Source of the DNA: Pseudoalteromonas gelatinilytica
GTDB taxonomy: Bacteria; Pseudomonadota; Gammaproteobacteria; Enterobacterales; Alteromonadaceae
Length of the DNA: 64,000 nt
Reading direction: 5' to 3'
Assembly: GCF_001641615.1 (NCBI RefSeq)
Contig: NZ_LRRU01000002.1
Coordinates: 1 to 64,000, forward strand
This document shows, in pieces, positions 18,031-27,309 of the stretch. Position 1 is the stretch's first letter. Each line of letters starts with the position of its first letter. The notes under the pieces were generated by a model. It worked only from the letters and a program-made list of their open reading frames with translations. It was not told where the DNA came from and made no database searches. The position numbers and the translations under genes are program-made.

Positions 18031-18255
18031 AAGTTTGGCTTTATAGTTTAAAAACGCTATTTTACGCCCCCTCTGCAGTGACGCAACCAAAACGCGCTAA
18101 ATAAACCCATGTATTTACTTCTTAAAAGGGACTGCCATTGTTGCAAACTAACGCCTTGATATTAAGCACCTGTGAAACGCTGAATTCTGCATCTTGAGGT
18201 CGTTTGTGTATATTGCTAAAGACATCGCTATAAAAAACCACTAAAATGCTCGGCG

Positions 18256-20079
18256 ATGAATACCAATACCGCAACGTCCAACACACCCATTCGATCACCA
18301 CAAGCTGTACTCAAACAAGTGTTTGGTTACAAGGATTTTCGTGATGGCCAAGAAGCGATTATAGCCGCTGCGCTAGACGGACAAGACTCGCTTGTTCTTC
18401 TACCAACCGGTGGAGGCAAATCATTATGCTATCAAGTACCCGCTTTGATCCTCGATGGTGTAACTGTGGTTATCTCGCCGCTTATTTCTTTAATGCAAGA
18501 CCAAGTAGCTCAACTAAGAGCGCTCGGCGTACAAGCGGCGTACATCAATAACAGCCTGCCTTTTGAAGAGCAACAAGCTGTCTATCAGCAATTGCATTAT
18601 GGGCAAATAAAGCTGTTATATGTAGCACCAGAAAAAGTACTGCAACACGAATTTTTAGAGCGCTTGAGCCACCTTAAGCTCGCACTTTTTGCGATTGATG
18701 AAGCCCACTGTGTGTCGCATTGGGGTCATGACTTTAGGCCACATTACTGTCGACTCAACGAGTTAAAGCAACGCTTTATGCATGTGCCTATGATGGCACT
18801 CACAGCAACAGCAGATAAAGCAACTCGTTACGATATAATTGAGCAGCTACAGCTTAACCATCCTTACGTGCACACTGGCAGCTTCGATAGACCGAACATT
18901 CGTTACACCATCGAAGAAAAATTTAAACCTATGGTGCAGCTACTTCGTTATTTAAAAGAACAGCAAAATCAAAGTGGTATTATCTATTGCACCAGCCGTA
19001 AACGGGTTGATGATGTCGCTGAAAAACTTGCTGACGCAGGGTTCAATGCTGCCGCCTACCATGCGGGTATGAGTAATGAACAACGACAGTTTGTGCAAAC
19101 AGGCTTTGCCCGTGACGATATTCAAATTGTGGTTGCGACTGTGGCCTTTGGCATGGGAATTAATAAACCAAACGTACGTTTTGTGGTGCATTACGATATT
19201 CCAAAAAGTATCGAAGCCTATTACCAAGAAACCGGCCGTGCTGGTCGTGATGGCTTGGCAGCTGAAGCGATTATGTATTTTGATCCAGCAGACATAGGCC
19301 GCGTACGCCGCTTTTTTGAAGACATTGAAGACGAGCAACGTCGTCGTGTTGAAGAACAGCGCTTTAATGCCATGGCAAGCTTCGCCGAAGCACAAACATG
19401 CCGCAGACAAATCTTGCTCAATTATTTTAGTGAATATAAGCGCGAAACCTGTGGTAACTGTGATATTTGCTTAAACCCACCCACCAGCTTTGATGGCACG
19501 CTTGTCGCACAACAAGCCTTGTCGTGTGTGTATCGTGCTGAGCAACGTTTTGGGATTGGTTATATTGTTGAGTTACTGCGCGGCGCAAACACGAGCCGTA
19601 TTCGTGATAACAATCACCACCAGCTCAGCACCTATGGCATAGGTAAAGAGCACAGTGTGGAATTCTGGCTCAGTATTTTAAGGCAACTCATCCATCAAGG
19701 ATTATTGAGCCAAGATATTACCCAAGGTTCATCATTACGCTTAACCGAAGCCGCCCGAGCGGTACTTAAAAGTGAATATGCACTGCAGCTTGCTGAACCT
19801 CGCTTACAAGCTAAGCACGTTTACCAAGATAAACTCGCTCAGTTTAATTACGATAAAAAGCTGTTTGCGAAATTACGTGCCTTACGTAAAGAACTGGCCG
19901 ATGCCGATGATGTACCACCTTATGTGGTATTCAATGATAAAACCCTTGCTGAAATGGCGCAGCTCATGCCAACCAACGACAGTGAGTTTTTAAAAGTGTC
20001 GGGTGTTGGCTTTACCAAACTTAACAAGTACGGCGCGCCGTTTTTAAACGCCATTCGCGACTACTTAGCCGCTAATTAG
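18256..20079 (+). CDS. recQ: ATP-dependent DNA helicase RecQ
   Basis: RecQ is a 3'-5' helicase acting in RecF-pathway recombination and fork repair. The 607-residue protein is close to E. coli RecQ (609 aa). It shows Walker A LLPTGGGKSLCYQVPAL near residue 50, DEAH box IDEAHCVSHWGHDF near residue 150, arginine-finger motif QETGRAGRDG near residue 325, the zinc-binding cysteines CRRQILLNYF...CGNCDIC near residues 380-410, and a C-terminal HRDC domain with FLKVSGVGFTKLNKYG. The following small gene starts seven bases after the stop. Confidence 0.96.
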   Translation: MNTNTATSNTPIRSPQAVLKQVFGYKDFRDGQEAIIAAALDGQDSLVLLPTGGGKSLCYQVPALILDGVTVVISPLISLMQDQVAQLRALGVQAAYINNSLPFEEQQAVYQQLHYGQIKLLYVAPEKVLQHEFLERLSHLKLALFAIDEAHCVSHWGHDFRPHYCRLNELKQRFMHVPMMALTATADKATRYDIIEQLQLNHPYVHTGSFDRPNIRYTIEEKFKPMVQLLRYLKEQQNQSGIIYCTSRKRVDDVAEKLADAGFNAAAYHAGMSNEQRQFVQTGFARDDIQIVVATVAFGMGINKPNVRFVVHYDIPKSIEAYYQETGRAGRDGLAAEAIMYFDPADIGRVRRFFEDIEDEQRRRVEEQRFNAMASFAEAQTCRRQILLNYFSEYKRETCGNCDICLNPPTSFDGTLVAQQALSCVYRAEQRFGIGYIVELLRGANTSRIRDNNHHQLSTYGIGKEHSVEFWLSILRQLIHQGLLSQDITQGSSLRLTEAARAVLKSEYALQLAEPRLQAKHVYQDKLAQFNYDKKLFAKLRALRKELADADDVPPYVVFNDKTLAEMAQLMPTNDSEFLKVSGVGFTKLNKYGAPFLNAIRDYLAAN

Positions 20080-20086
20080 GACTGCT

Positions 20087-20383
20087 ATGACTGAACTCAA
20101 ATATGATGCCGAACATGCCATCATCCTTGTAATACCAAGCGAGCTTCCACACGATGAAGACTTTGAGCTTTGGGCGACGCTTTTCTTACACGCTCCAGCC
20201 ATAACTACGGCCGACTTTGATGCCGGTGCTGATCGCCACCAATTACGCTTTCACTTTACAGATCATAGTTTTAATCTAAACTTTGAACATTACAGTGAAA
20301 GTATTTGGATTAATGCTGAGGGCATCGAAGCCAGTGCTGCATTACCGCAACTTCAACAATATTTGGTCGCGCAATTACAATAA
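20087..20383 (+). CDS. small conserved protein, DUF3630-like
   Basis: This 98-residue acidic protein has no signal peptide or membrane segment. It resembles the DUF3630 proteins found next to recQ in Shewanella, Vibrio and Pseudoalteromonas, an assignment made from memory of the family. AGGA precedes ATG 20087, only seven bases after recQ, so it is cotranscribed and probably coupled. Function is unknown; a role near RecQ is possible from context only. Confidence 0.65.
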   Translation: MTELKYDAEHAIILVIPSELPHDEDFELWATLFLHAPAITTADFDAGADRHQLRFHFTDHSFNLNFEHYSESIWINAEGIEASAALPQLQQYLVAQLQ

Positions 20384-20450
20384 TAAGCTAGACTTTCTTC
20401 CACGCTTAGTATGTAGTAGTTGCACAGGACATACTCAACTAAGGGTGTAA

Positions 20451-22166
20451 ATGGGATTTAAGCAGTCGCACTTTGTTGCAAGGTTAATAACATTATTGCC
20501 AATCTGCATGGCAGCTAATGTTCATGCAGAGCAGTTGTTTACTGACGATAGTAATTATTGTCAAAACCAACGTACGCTTAAATCACAAGATAATAACCTA
20601 CGCCGACAGCTCGATGCCGATAATCCCCTACCCGATGCCGCTAATAATCGCAAAATAGCCACTATTGAACTTGAACAACTAAACGTCTTTAACACTGAGC
20701 TTGAAGAAGAGAATAACTTTTTGTTCCGCTTTGCTAATCGCGCTCATATGACCACTGAACCAGAGGTAATACACAGCGTTTTATTGTTCGAAGAAGGTGA
20801 AATTTATAATCCACGTAAATTACTTGAGTCAGAACGATTACTGCGTAAACAAGGCTACTTATATGATGCGCGTATCAACGCAAAGCTCGATTGTGATGGC
20901 AACGTACATGTAAAAGTCATTACGCGTGATCTGTGGACCTTACTGCCTGAAATCAGCTTTAGCCGCAGTGGTGGTAAGAATGAGTCGAGTATCGGATTTC
21001 GCGAATCTAACTTTTTAGGTTGGGGTAAACGGGTATCGTTTACCCGTACTCGAGATGCAGACCGCACAGGTTACCTGTTTGTGTATGATGACCCGCATAT
21101 ATTCTCTAGCCGCTATCAAGGCCGCTTAGAATATTCAGACAACGACGATGGCAAACGTCATTATATTGATGTGAGCTACCCATTTTTCTCGATTGATACG
21201 CCCTACAGTTATGGCGCAACGAGTTACTCAGATCAGCGCCGAGAATCACTTTACTATCGCGGCGATGTAGTTAGCGAGTTTGAGCAAAAAACCTTATTAA
21301 ACCGCGCTTACTTCGGTCACTCATCACAACTTGGTAATAATTGGACCCAGCGTATTAAGCTTGGCATCGAAAACCGCGAAGAAACCTTTAAAGAGACACC
21401 ATTCACGCGCTTCCCCATCGCTGAAGATAGAACGCTAAGTTACCCTTATGTTAGTGGCCAGTGGTTTGAGGATCATTACGTTAAAGTCAGAAACTTTGAT
21501 AGCATCTACCGTACAGAAGATTTAAACCTGGGTTGGAATATCCATGCCTTACTCGGTTATTCAAGCAAAGATTTTAGTGACGATGCCAGCCGTACTATTT
21601 ATTCGTTATCTTTATCAAAAGCACATTACTCGGGGGATAACCAGTTATGGCGCTTTAAGGCAGACCTTGATGGCTACTGGAATGAAGAAATCGATGATGT
21701 CGAAAACCTATTTGCCAGCACACAGCTACAGTATTATCTCAATACCACACTAAGACAAAGCTGGTACGCTAAAGTACGTCTTGAGTATGCTGAAAATCTC
21801 ACTGCTGATAAACAACTCACTATTGGTGGTGAGAATGGTCTACGTGGTTACCCGCTTGACTATCAAGTAGGCGACCGTAGCTTTTTAGTGACTTTAGAGA
21901 AACGCTACTACTGGGAATATGACTTACTGCAATTGTTTAAAGTCGGTGGGGCCGCGTTTTATGATATTGGTAGAGCTTGGTATAACGACAAAGATAATGG
22001 CGCCAATGGTAACGTACTACAAAATGTGGGTGTAGGCCTTCGCTTAGCGCCAAGCCGCGCCAATGCCGGTACGGTTATTCACCTAGATATTGCCGCACCC
22101 ATTAATAAACAAGATGACGACATAGACTCAGTGCAATGGCTAGTAACGGTTAAAAATACCTTTTAA
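20451..22166 (+). CDS. Omp85/BamA-TamA family outer-membrane barrel
   Basis: The 571-residue protein has a signal peptide (about residues 1-26), a POTRA-like region (about 60-160, with VIHSVLLFEEGEIYNPRKLLESERLLRKQGY) and a C-terminal surface-antigen barrel. The barrel contains GGENGLRGYPL, the conserved Omp85 loop-6 RGY motif, and ends VKNTF. Only one POTRA is evident, fewer than BamA (five) or TamA (three), so this is a separate short member. AAGGGTG precedes ATG 20451. Its substrate or lipid role is unknown, and it is not linked to other envelope-assembly genes. Confidence 0.85.
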   Translation: MGFKQSHFVARLITLLPICMAANVHAEQLFTDDSNYCQNQRTLKSQDNNLRRQLDADNPLPDAANNRKIATIELEQLNVFNTELEEENNFLFRFANRAHMTTEPEVIHSVLLFEEGEIYNPRKLLESERLLRKQGYLYDARINAKLDCDGNVHVKVITRDLWTLLPEISFSRSGGKNESSIGFRESNFLGWGKRVSFTRTRDADRTGYLFVYDDPHIFSSRYQGRLEYSDNDDGKRHYIDVSYPFFSIDTPYSYGATSYSDQRRESLYYRGDVVSEFEQKTLLNRAYFGHSSQLGNNWTQRIKLGIENREETFKETPFTRFPIAEDRTLSYPYVSGQWFEDHYVKVRNFDSIYRTEDLNLGWNIHALLGYSSKDFSDDASRTIYSLSLSKAHYSGDNQLWRFKADLDGYWNEEIDDVENLFASTQLQYYLNTTLRQSWYAKVRLEYAENLTADKQLTIGGENGLRGYPLDYQVGDRSFLVTLEKRYYWEYDLLQLFKVGGAAFYDIGRAWYNDKDNGANGNVLQNVGVGLRLAPSRANAGTVIHLDIAAPINKQDDDIDSVQWLVTVKNTF

Positions 22167-22230
22167 AGTGGTGTTATTGTTAAGCTAAAAAGCTAAAATC
22201 AAAACATAAAATATTAACTTAGGAACCCTT

Positions 22231-22791
22231 TTGGACTTCGTCGAATTCTTTAACGAGCAATACCACTTAATCGTGACTATTATCGCGATTTTGCTTTACC
22301 CGCTGCTTCGTAAAACCACCAAAAAACTGCTGTTAAAAGCAATTAAAGGCAAAGCGGATCCACATCGTGAATACCGCGCTGAGCTGTTACTCAATATCAT
22401 TCTTGCCATTGTTATGCTGTGTTTAGTGCTGGTTTTTTGGGGTATTGAGCTACGAGGATTATTAGTACTTGGCTCGTCCATTTTTGCTATGCTGGGTGTC
22501 GCGCTTTTTGCTGCTTGGTCGTTGCTAAGTAACCTAACAGCCTTCTTGCTAATGTTTATTCAAAACGATTGTCGCGTTGGTTTTTGGGTGAGAGTAATTG
22601 ACGGTGCAAACTTCTTAGAAGGCCGCATTATAGAAATGGGCTTGATGAACGTCGTGCTTGAGCATGTTGATGGCCACAAGGTCATTTACCCAAACAACAT
22701 CTTTGTTACCCGCCCTGTAATGGTGTTAAAGAACCCACCAACAGCGACTAAAGCGCCAACCATAAAGCGCATTTTAGGTCCAAAAAAATAG
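22231..22791 (+). CDS. small MscS-type mechanosensitive channel protein
   Basis: This 186-residue protein has an N-terminal hydrophobic helix, two more membrane helices (about 52-105) with a glycine/alanine-rich pore-like stretch (GSSIFAMLGVALFAAWSLLSN), and a short MscS beta domain with GRIIEMGLMNVVLE and VIYPNNIF. It lacks the large C-terminal cytoplasmic cage of E. coli MscS (286 aa), so channel gating may differ. The start is TTG 22231 behind AGGAAC. It appears to stand alone. Confidence 0.82.
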   Translation: MDFVEFFNEQYHLIVTIIAILLYPLLRKTTKKLLLKAIKGKADPHREYRAELLLNIILAIVMLCLVLVFWGIELRGLLVLGSSIFAMLGVALFAAWSLLSNLTAFLLMFIQNDCRVGFWVRVIDGANFLEGRIIEMGLMNVVLEHVDGHKVIYPNNIFVTRPVMVLKNPPTATKAPTIKRILGPKK

Positions 22792-22817
22792 CCGCTTAAA
22801 ATTAACGCAAAGAGCAG

Positions 22818-22985
22818 TTAAAAGGGTGTTTTTTTTCTGCTCCCATAGGCGATTAATATAAAACTAAATAAAATGACTAAAGGGTGAAATAACACAATGT
22901 GAACAACACTTTGCTCTGTAAAAAAGCCGTGCGTAAGTGAAATAACAAGCGTTAATAAACCTGTGTAAAATAGAAATATTTTCAT
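22818..22985 (-). CDS. 55-residue predicted membrane protein
   Basis: An open frame of 55 codons begins at ATG 22985. It encodes MKIFLFYTGLLTLVISLTHG at the N-terminus, a short polar turn (FFTEQ), then a second hydrophobic segment (about 27-47) and a basic tail SRKKTPF: two membrane helices with a positive C-terminus. Nothing else explains the 340-bp gap. Support for a real gene comes from the strongly amphipathic layout and a sigma-70 promoter with a 19-bp spacer 45 bases upstream. The ribosome site is weak. I do not recognise the family. If real, it is probably controlled by a MerR-type regulator encoded elsewhere. Confidence 0.6.
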   Translation of the reverse strand: MKIFLFYTGLLTLVISLTHGFFTEQSVVHIVLFHPLVILFSFILIAYGSRKKTPF

Positions 22986-23029
22986 CTTTGATCTGTTCGT
23001 TAATCGACAACTATTAAGTAAGTAAAAGA

Positions 23030-23060
23030 ACTATAAACCTTGTACTTACTCTAAGGTCAA
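23030..23060 (-). promoter_or_regulatory. MerR-type promoter with 19-bp spacer
   Basis: On the minus strand TTGACC (23055-23060) and TATAGT (23030-23035) are separated by exactly 19 bp. The spacer region holds a dyad ACCTT...AAGGT (23037-23057). Overlong spacers with a centred dyad are the hallmark of promoters untwisted by MerR-family activators. It points at the 55-residue membrane protein, 45 bases downstream. No MerR gene is adjacent. Confidence 0.65.
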
Positions 23061-23085
23061 GTAATAGATCAGGAGGAGCGGATAC

Positions 23086-23116
23086 AAAAAAGCCAAACAG
23101 ATAGTTTGGCTTTTTT
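23086..23116. terminator. bidirectional terminator
   Basis: AAAAAAGCCAAAC and GTTTGGCTTTTTT pair around a five-base loop and give six T residues on both strands. It ends the rimB-rimK-desuccinylase operon on the minus strand, just upstream of the MerR-type promoter. Confidence 0.88.
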
Positions 23117-23133
23117 AATAACACAAGATGGTA

Positions 23134-24192
23134 CTAGTTATTTAAATCTGCGGTTTTTAACTCGTCTTCAATATCGCTTATTTCATCAATAAAGTTTTCA
23201 AGTTGCTGCTCTACAATACTATTTGCATGAGCAAAGTAAGCAAGATGGAATACAGCATCCCCCTCGTTTACAAGCGGCATGGTTTGTTGACCAATCACAA
23301 TACCACTGCGCGGCGCGAGTAGTTCAAGCTCAGCATCGCCAAGCGGGCTGCTAATATACGCTAAAACCTGCCCTTTCATCACTCGCTCACCCAGTGATAC
23401 TTGTGCACGAACAATGCCGTCAACTTCGGCACGTATCCAGCTCGTCGAGCTTGCAATCACTGGCTCTGGCAGTTTCTTAGCGCGCTTACCACGCACCATT
23501 TTTAAATGACGCATGACATAATCAACACCTTGCACACCTGCAGCAATCGCAATTGGGTCAAAGCGAAGCGCTTCACCGGCTTCATAGGTAATAACGGGTA
23601 TTCCTAAATTGGCCGCTTCACTGCGTAATGAACCATTACGAAGTGACGCATCAATCACCGCAGGGGTGCCAAACGCTTTCGCCATGGCTGCTGTTGCAGG
23701 GTCGCTCAAATTAGCACGAATTTGCGGCAAGTTCGTACGGTGAATTGCACCAGTGTGTAAATCAATAATGTGCGTACAATGCACTGCAACTTGCGAGAAA
23801 AAGGCATTGGCCATACGCCCAGCTAATGAACCACGGGTTGAACCCGGAAAACTACGGTTCATATCACGTCGGTCAGGTAAGTAGCGTGACTTATGAATAA
23901 AACCAAACACATTCACAATCGGCACCGCAATAATAGTACCGCGCAATTGCTCTGGCTCGATTTTAGCCAGCAATTGCCTAACAACCTCAACACCATTGAG
24001 CTCGTCACCATGAATTGCAGCACACACCATTAATACAGGTCCTTGCTGCACACCATTTACCACTTCAATAGGAATATTCAACGGCGAGTGGGTATAAAGC
24101 TTGGCAGCTTCAATCGCAAATGTCTTACGTTCACCAACTCCCACCGTATCACCTAAAATTGAAAACGATGTATTTTTCTTAACCTTAGCCAC
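23134..24192 (-). CDS. succinylglutamate desuccinylase/aspartoacylase family protein
   Basis: This 352-residue zinc-dependent deacylase-like protein has the metal site AAIHGDELNGVE (about 58-69), RDMNRSFPG (about 109) and DLHTG (about 139), as in AstE/aspartoacylase relatives. A C-terminal domain (about 255-330) resembles a biotinyl/lipoyl fold with GEAVRFD-like and GDAVFHLAY segments. The start is GTG 24192 behind AAGGAAC. It follows rimK by 38 bases; this trio recurs in marine gammaproteobacteria. Its substrate may be a glutamate-modified product of RimK, which is inference. Confidence 0.82.
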   Translation of the reverse strand: MAKVKKNTSFSILGDTVGVGERKTFAIEAAKLYTHSPLNIPIEVVNGVQQGPVLMVCAAIHGDELNGVEVVRQLLAKIEPEQLRGTIIAVPIVNVFGFIHKSRYLPDRRDMNRSFPGSTRGSLAGRMANAFFSQVAVHCTHIIDLHTGAIHRTNLPQIRANLSDPATAAMAKAFGTPAVIDASLRNGSLRSEAANLGIPVITYEAGEALRFDPIAIAAGVQGVDYVMRHLKMVRGKRAKKLPEPVIASSTSWIRAEVDGIVRAQVSLGERVMKGQVLAYISSPLGDAELELLAPRSGIVIGQQTMPLVNEGDAVFHLAYFAHANSIVEQQLENFIDEISDIEDELKTADLNN

Positions 24193-24230
24193 GCACTGTT
24201 CCTTTTAATAGAGCGCTTATACCAAAAGGC

Positions 24231-25136
24231 CTAGCCTTTACCACGCGTTGCTGTTCTTTTTGATGCCGCTGTTTTTTCAATAAACTCAACGATCATGCCA
24301 GCAATATCTTTACCAGTTGCCACTTCAATACCTTCTAGGCCTGGTGATGAGTTAACTTCCATCACCAATGGACCACGTGCAGAGCGAAGTAAATCAACAC
24401 CTGCCACGTTTAAGCCCATTGCTTTAGCAGCTGCAACCGCCGTTCTTCTTTCTTCAGGAGTAATACGAACCAACGTCGCGCTACCACCACGGTGTAAGTT
24501 AGAGCGGAATTCACCTTCTTGCGCTTGACGCTTCATAGCAGCAATTACTTTGTCACCTAAAACGAAACAACGAATGTCTGCACCACCGGCTTCTTTGATG
24601 TACTCTTGCACCATGATATTCGCTTTTAAACCCATAAACGCTTCAATTACGCTTTCTGCTGCTTTACGTGTTTCCGCTAATACCACACCGATACCTTGCG
24701 TACCTTCAAGTAGTTTAATAACGACTGGCGTGCCGCCTACCATGCTTAATAAGTCTTTAACGTCATCAGGCTTACTCGCAAAGCCTGTCACTGGCATACC
24801 TACGCCTTTACGTGACAATAATTGTAATGAACGTAACTTGTCACGAGAGCGGCTAATAGCGACCGATTCATTCACTGGGAATACACCCATCATTTCAAAC
24901 TGACGTAAAACCGCACAGCCATAGAAAGTCACCGACGAACCGATGCGCGGTACGATGGCATCAAAATCTTTTAAATTTTCACCGCGGTAGTGAATTTCTG
25001 GTTGCTCTGAGTTGATGTTCATATAACAACGAAGTGCATCAATTACTTTCACTTCGTGGCCACGTTGCTCTGCAGCTTCGATTAAGCGACGTGTTGAATA
25101 TAAATTTTGGTTGCGAGATAAAATACCAAGTTTCAT
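24231..25136 (-). CDS. rimK: ATP-grasp alpha-L-glutamate ligase RimK
   Basis: RimK adds glutamate residues to the C-terminus of ribosomal protein S6 and can make poly-alpha-glutamate. The 301-residue protein matches E. coli RimK (300 aa): [66 protein letters not shown] and [14 protein letters not shown], the last with metal ligands. It lies between a RimB-type protease gene and a desuccinylase-like gene on the same strand. rpsF itself is encoded about 14 kb away in this window. Confidence 0.95.
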   Translation of the reverse strand: MKLGILSRNQNLYSTRRLIEAAEQRGHEVKVIDALRCYMNINSEQPEIHYRGENLKDFDAIVPRIGSSVTFYGCAVLRQFEMMGVFPVNESVAISRSRDKLRSLQLLSRKGVGMPVTGFASKPDDVKDLLSMVGGTPVVIKLLEGTQGIGVVLAETRKAAESVIEAFMGLKANIMVQEYIKEAGGADIRCFVLGDKVIAAMKRQAQEGEFRSNLHRGGSATLVRITPEERRTAVAAAKAMGLNVAGVDLLRSARGPLVMEVNSSPGLEGIEVATGKDIAGMIVEFIEKTAASKRTATRGKG

Positions 25137-25193
25137 AGTTAAAAACCTTAACTGATAAACTCACACACGTAGCAACGTGTGAAAGTCTTTTTC

Positions 25194-25616
25194 CTATAAT
25201 AAATGAGATAAAGCCGGGTCAACGACTATGCGATTTTCCATTGCTGTACGCCCTAACAACATTCTAAACTTCATTGTTGAACGGTTACTTAAAGTTACCC
25301 TTACAGGCCAGCTTTGGTCACCTGCGACTAATTTTGTTTCGATAAAGTAGCGAAGTTCACGCTGACCGCTTGAACTGGTCACGTATTTACGCTCAACCAC
25401 TTTGGCACGGCACTCTACCGTTGTTTCTACATCTTCTTGCAGAGGATGGGTAGTAAATTTCACCCATGTTTCGCCATTTTCTGAAAATTCCTCAATGTCA
25501 AAAGCATGAATGCATGAAGTTCTTGCCCCAGTATCAACTTTTGCTTTGATTTTTTCTATTCCCAGTTCAGGCAGGCCAAGCCATTCTCGCCAGCCAACAA
25601 TAATTTTTGCGCTCAT
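25194..25616 (-). CDS. rimB: RimB-type ATP-dependent zinc protease family protein (DUF785)
   Basis: The 140-residue protein belongs to the RimK-associated putative Zn protease family (DUF785). It carries AKVDTGARTSCIHA near residue 26; the Asp-Thr-Gly-Ala segment resembles a retropepsin active site. A second conserved stretch is MKFRMLLGRTAME. In Pseudomonas fluorescens RimB modulates RimK. It is first in the operon, 57 bases before rimK. The protease label is historical; activity is not established by sequence. Confidence 0.82.
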   Translation of the reverse strand: MSAKIIVGWREWLGLPELGIEKIKAKVDTGARTSCIHAFDIEEFSENGETWVKFTTHPLQEDVETTVECRAKVVERKYVTSSSGQRELRYFIETKLVAGDQSWPVRVTLSNRSTMKFRMLLGRTAMENRIVVDPALSHLL

Positions 25617-25764
25617 TAATGTGCCCTCTTTAAAAAAGTGTCTTATACGCTACAGAGCTAGAAACACCAACGAAAATAATTTATCCCCTCGATAAATCGA
25701 TTTAATTGACGTAGGCTAAACTATAATCAACTATATCGCACTATTTGTAAAACGAGAGTTCAAT

Positions 25765-26736
25765 ATGATCAATGGGTTACTTCATGTCTTAATTTTAGAC
25801 GAACAAGGCGGCGCACGTGCTATAGAAAATAGTACTGAGCTGCAAAATTGGCAACCTGAGCACGGTAAACTTTGGGTGCACATGGATTACAGCCAAGCTG
25901 AAGCCGTTGCATGGCTTGAGCAAAGTAACTTATTAACTGATTACGAGCTTGAATCTCTGATTGCCGATGAAACACGCCCGCGTCTGACCAAGGTCACTAA
26001 TGGTAACATGCTGTTTTTACGTGGGGTTAACTTAAATCCAGCACAAAGTCCTGAAGATATGGTCTCGTTGCGTTTATTCATCAATGAAAACATTCTGATC
26101 ACAACACGTAAGCGCCGTTTGCTATCCGTGCAGGATGTTGTTGAATCATTTGATGGCAGCAATGGTCCTTGCTCAATCTCTGAATTAGTATGCCAATTGG
26201 CGCAAAACCTAACCTCACGTATGCAAGCTGTTATCGACAGTTTAGATGACACACTCGATGGTTTTGAAGATGAAATTGACGAGCCAAACAAAGGCTTTGA
26301 TCATCAATCATTAGCGCAAATTCGCCGCCAAACAATCGCGTTAAAACGTTATTTAAGACCACAGAAAGAAGCCCTTATCACTTTATTAAACAATAAATAT
26401 AAGTGGTTAGATGAAGAGGATAAAGCACGCCTAAACGAAACAACCAATATGTTGATCCGCTACTTAGAAGAGCTAGATAGCTCAATTGAACGCGCGCAAA
26501 TTATTCAACAAGCGATTACTAGCCAAGTGTCTGAGCAACTAAACCAGCGCATGTATGTGATGTCGGTGGTTGCTGCACTGTTTTTACCACTTGGCTTTTT
26601 AACTGGCTTACTAGGTGTAAACGTAGGCGGTATTCCGGGCACTGAAAGCCCTTACGCATTTAGCTTATTTATTATTTTCTTGGTGGTGCTCACCGTTGGG
26701 ATTGGCATTTACTTTAAAAATAAGAAGTGGCTATAA
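25765..26736 (+). CDS. zntB: CorA/ZntB-family zinc transporter
   Basis: ZntB proteins are pentameric inner-membrane divalent-cation transporters. The 323-residue protein has a large cytoplasmic domain (1-255) with HMDYSQAEAVAWLE and DETRPRLT typical of ZntB. Two C-terminal helices (about 263-285 and 296-317) are joined by the GVN signature (LLGVNVGGIPG) of the CorA fold. The direction of zinc movement is debated for the family. Its last six bases overlap the 3' end of the convergent rof gene. Confidence 0.87.
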   Translation: MINGLLHVLILDEQGGARAIENSTELQNWQPEHGKLWVHMDYSQAEAVAWLEQSNLLTDYELESLIADETRPRLTKVTNGNMLFLRGVNLNPAQSPEDMVSLRLFINENILITTRKRRLLSVQDVVESFDGSNGPCSISELVCQLAQNLTSRMQAVIDSLDDTLDGFEDEIDEPNKGFDHQSLAQIRRQTIALKRYLRPQKEALITLLNNKYKWLDEEDKARLNETTNMLIRYLEELDSSIERAQIIQQAITSQVSEQLNQRMYVMSVVAALFLPLGFLTGLLGVNVGGIPGTESPYAFSLFIIFLVVLTVGIGIYFKNKKWL

Positions 26737-26952
26737 CTCGACAACCTTTTTAATTAAATCAAGGCGGACGGCATGTTCGCCTTTTTTTGTTGCCAAAATC
26801 AGGTGCTCACCATTGGGGTTCAATATCTTCAAGGTCTCTGCCTTACCTTCTAACTGTTCACCAGAGTCTAAGGAAATGCGTAAAAAGGAGTTATGCATGC
26901 ACCATAATTCGTATTTATCGTAGTCACCACAGGCGATGGGTTGATAAGTCAT
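26731..26952 (-). CDS. rof: Rho-binding antiterminator Rof (YaeO)
   Basis: Rof binds Rho and blocks its primary RNA site, reducing termination. The 73-residue product starts MTYQPIACGDYDKYELWCMH, close to E. coli Rof (TYQPINCDDYDNLELACQH), and continues with a small beta fold (FLRISLDSGEQLEGKAETL). The E. coli protein is about 85 residues. It converges on zntB with a 6-bp overlap, so the two transcripts are antisense at their ends. Confidence 0.85.
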   Translation of the reverse strand: MTYQPIACGDYDKYELWCMHNSFLRISLDSGEQLEGKAETLKILNPNGEHLILATKKGEHAVRLDLIKKVVEL

Positions 26953-27014
26953 TGGCTTTTTGAGATTGCTAAAGGAATAAATCGAGCTTAGAAGATATTA
27001 ACGTGAAGAGCAAA

Positions 27015-27089
27015 TGGCGCTCTCGGCAGGGATCGAACCTGCAACTTAGCCTCCGGAGGGCCACGTGATATCCATTTCACCACGAGAGC
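27015..27089 (-). tRNA. tRNA-Arg (anticodon CCG)
   Basis: The minus strand folds into a complete cloverleaf: acceptor GCTCTCG/CGAGAGC, D arm GTGA/TCAC, anticodon stem TGGCC/GGCTA around CTCCGGA with anticodon CCG, T arm GCAGG/CCTGC around TTCGATC, discriminator G and encoded CCA. CCG reads the arginine codon CGG. The stretch 26953-27309 holds nothing else obvious. Confidence 0.95.
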
Positions 27090-27309
27090 ACATTTGTCGT
27101 CATCAATACTGACTCGCGATATCAGCATGACAACCCGGCAATGATAATGGCATCTTGCACTAAATGCTAGCGTCGAGGCCTTTATATGCGCACAAATTCA
27201 GCAATTTGCATTAAAATGCTTCACATTAGTGCAGAACCAATGTATTAACGTATACTTAATAAAATTAATAACAAGGTGGCAGTCATTGCCATGTAAGGGG
27301 AATTTGATC

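Noticed and set aside
18952..19410. 152-codon frame on the minus strand inside recQ
   Set aside because: It lies entirely opposite the conserved helicase motifs of recQ and has no ribosome site or known domain.
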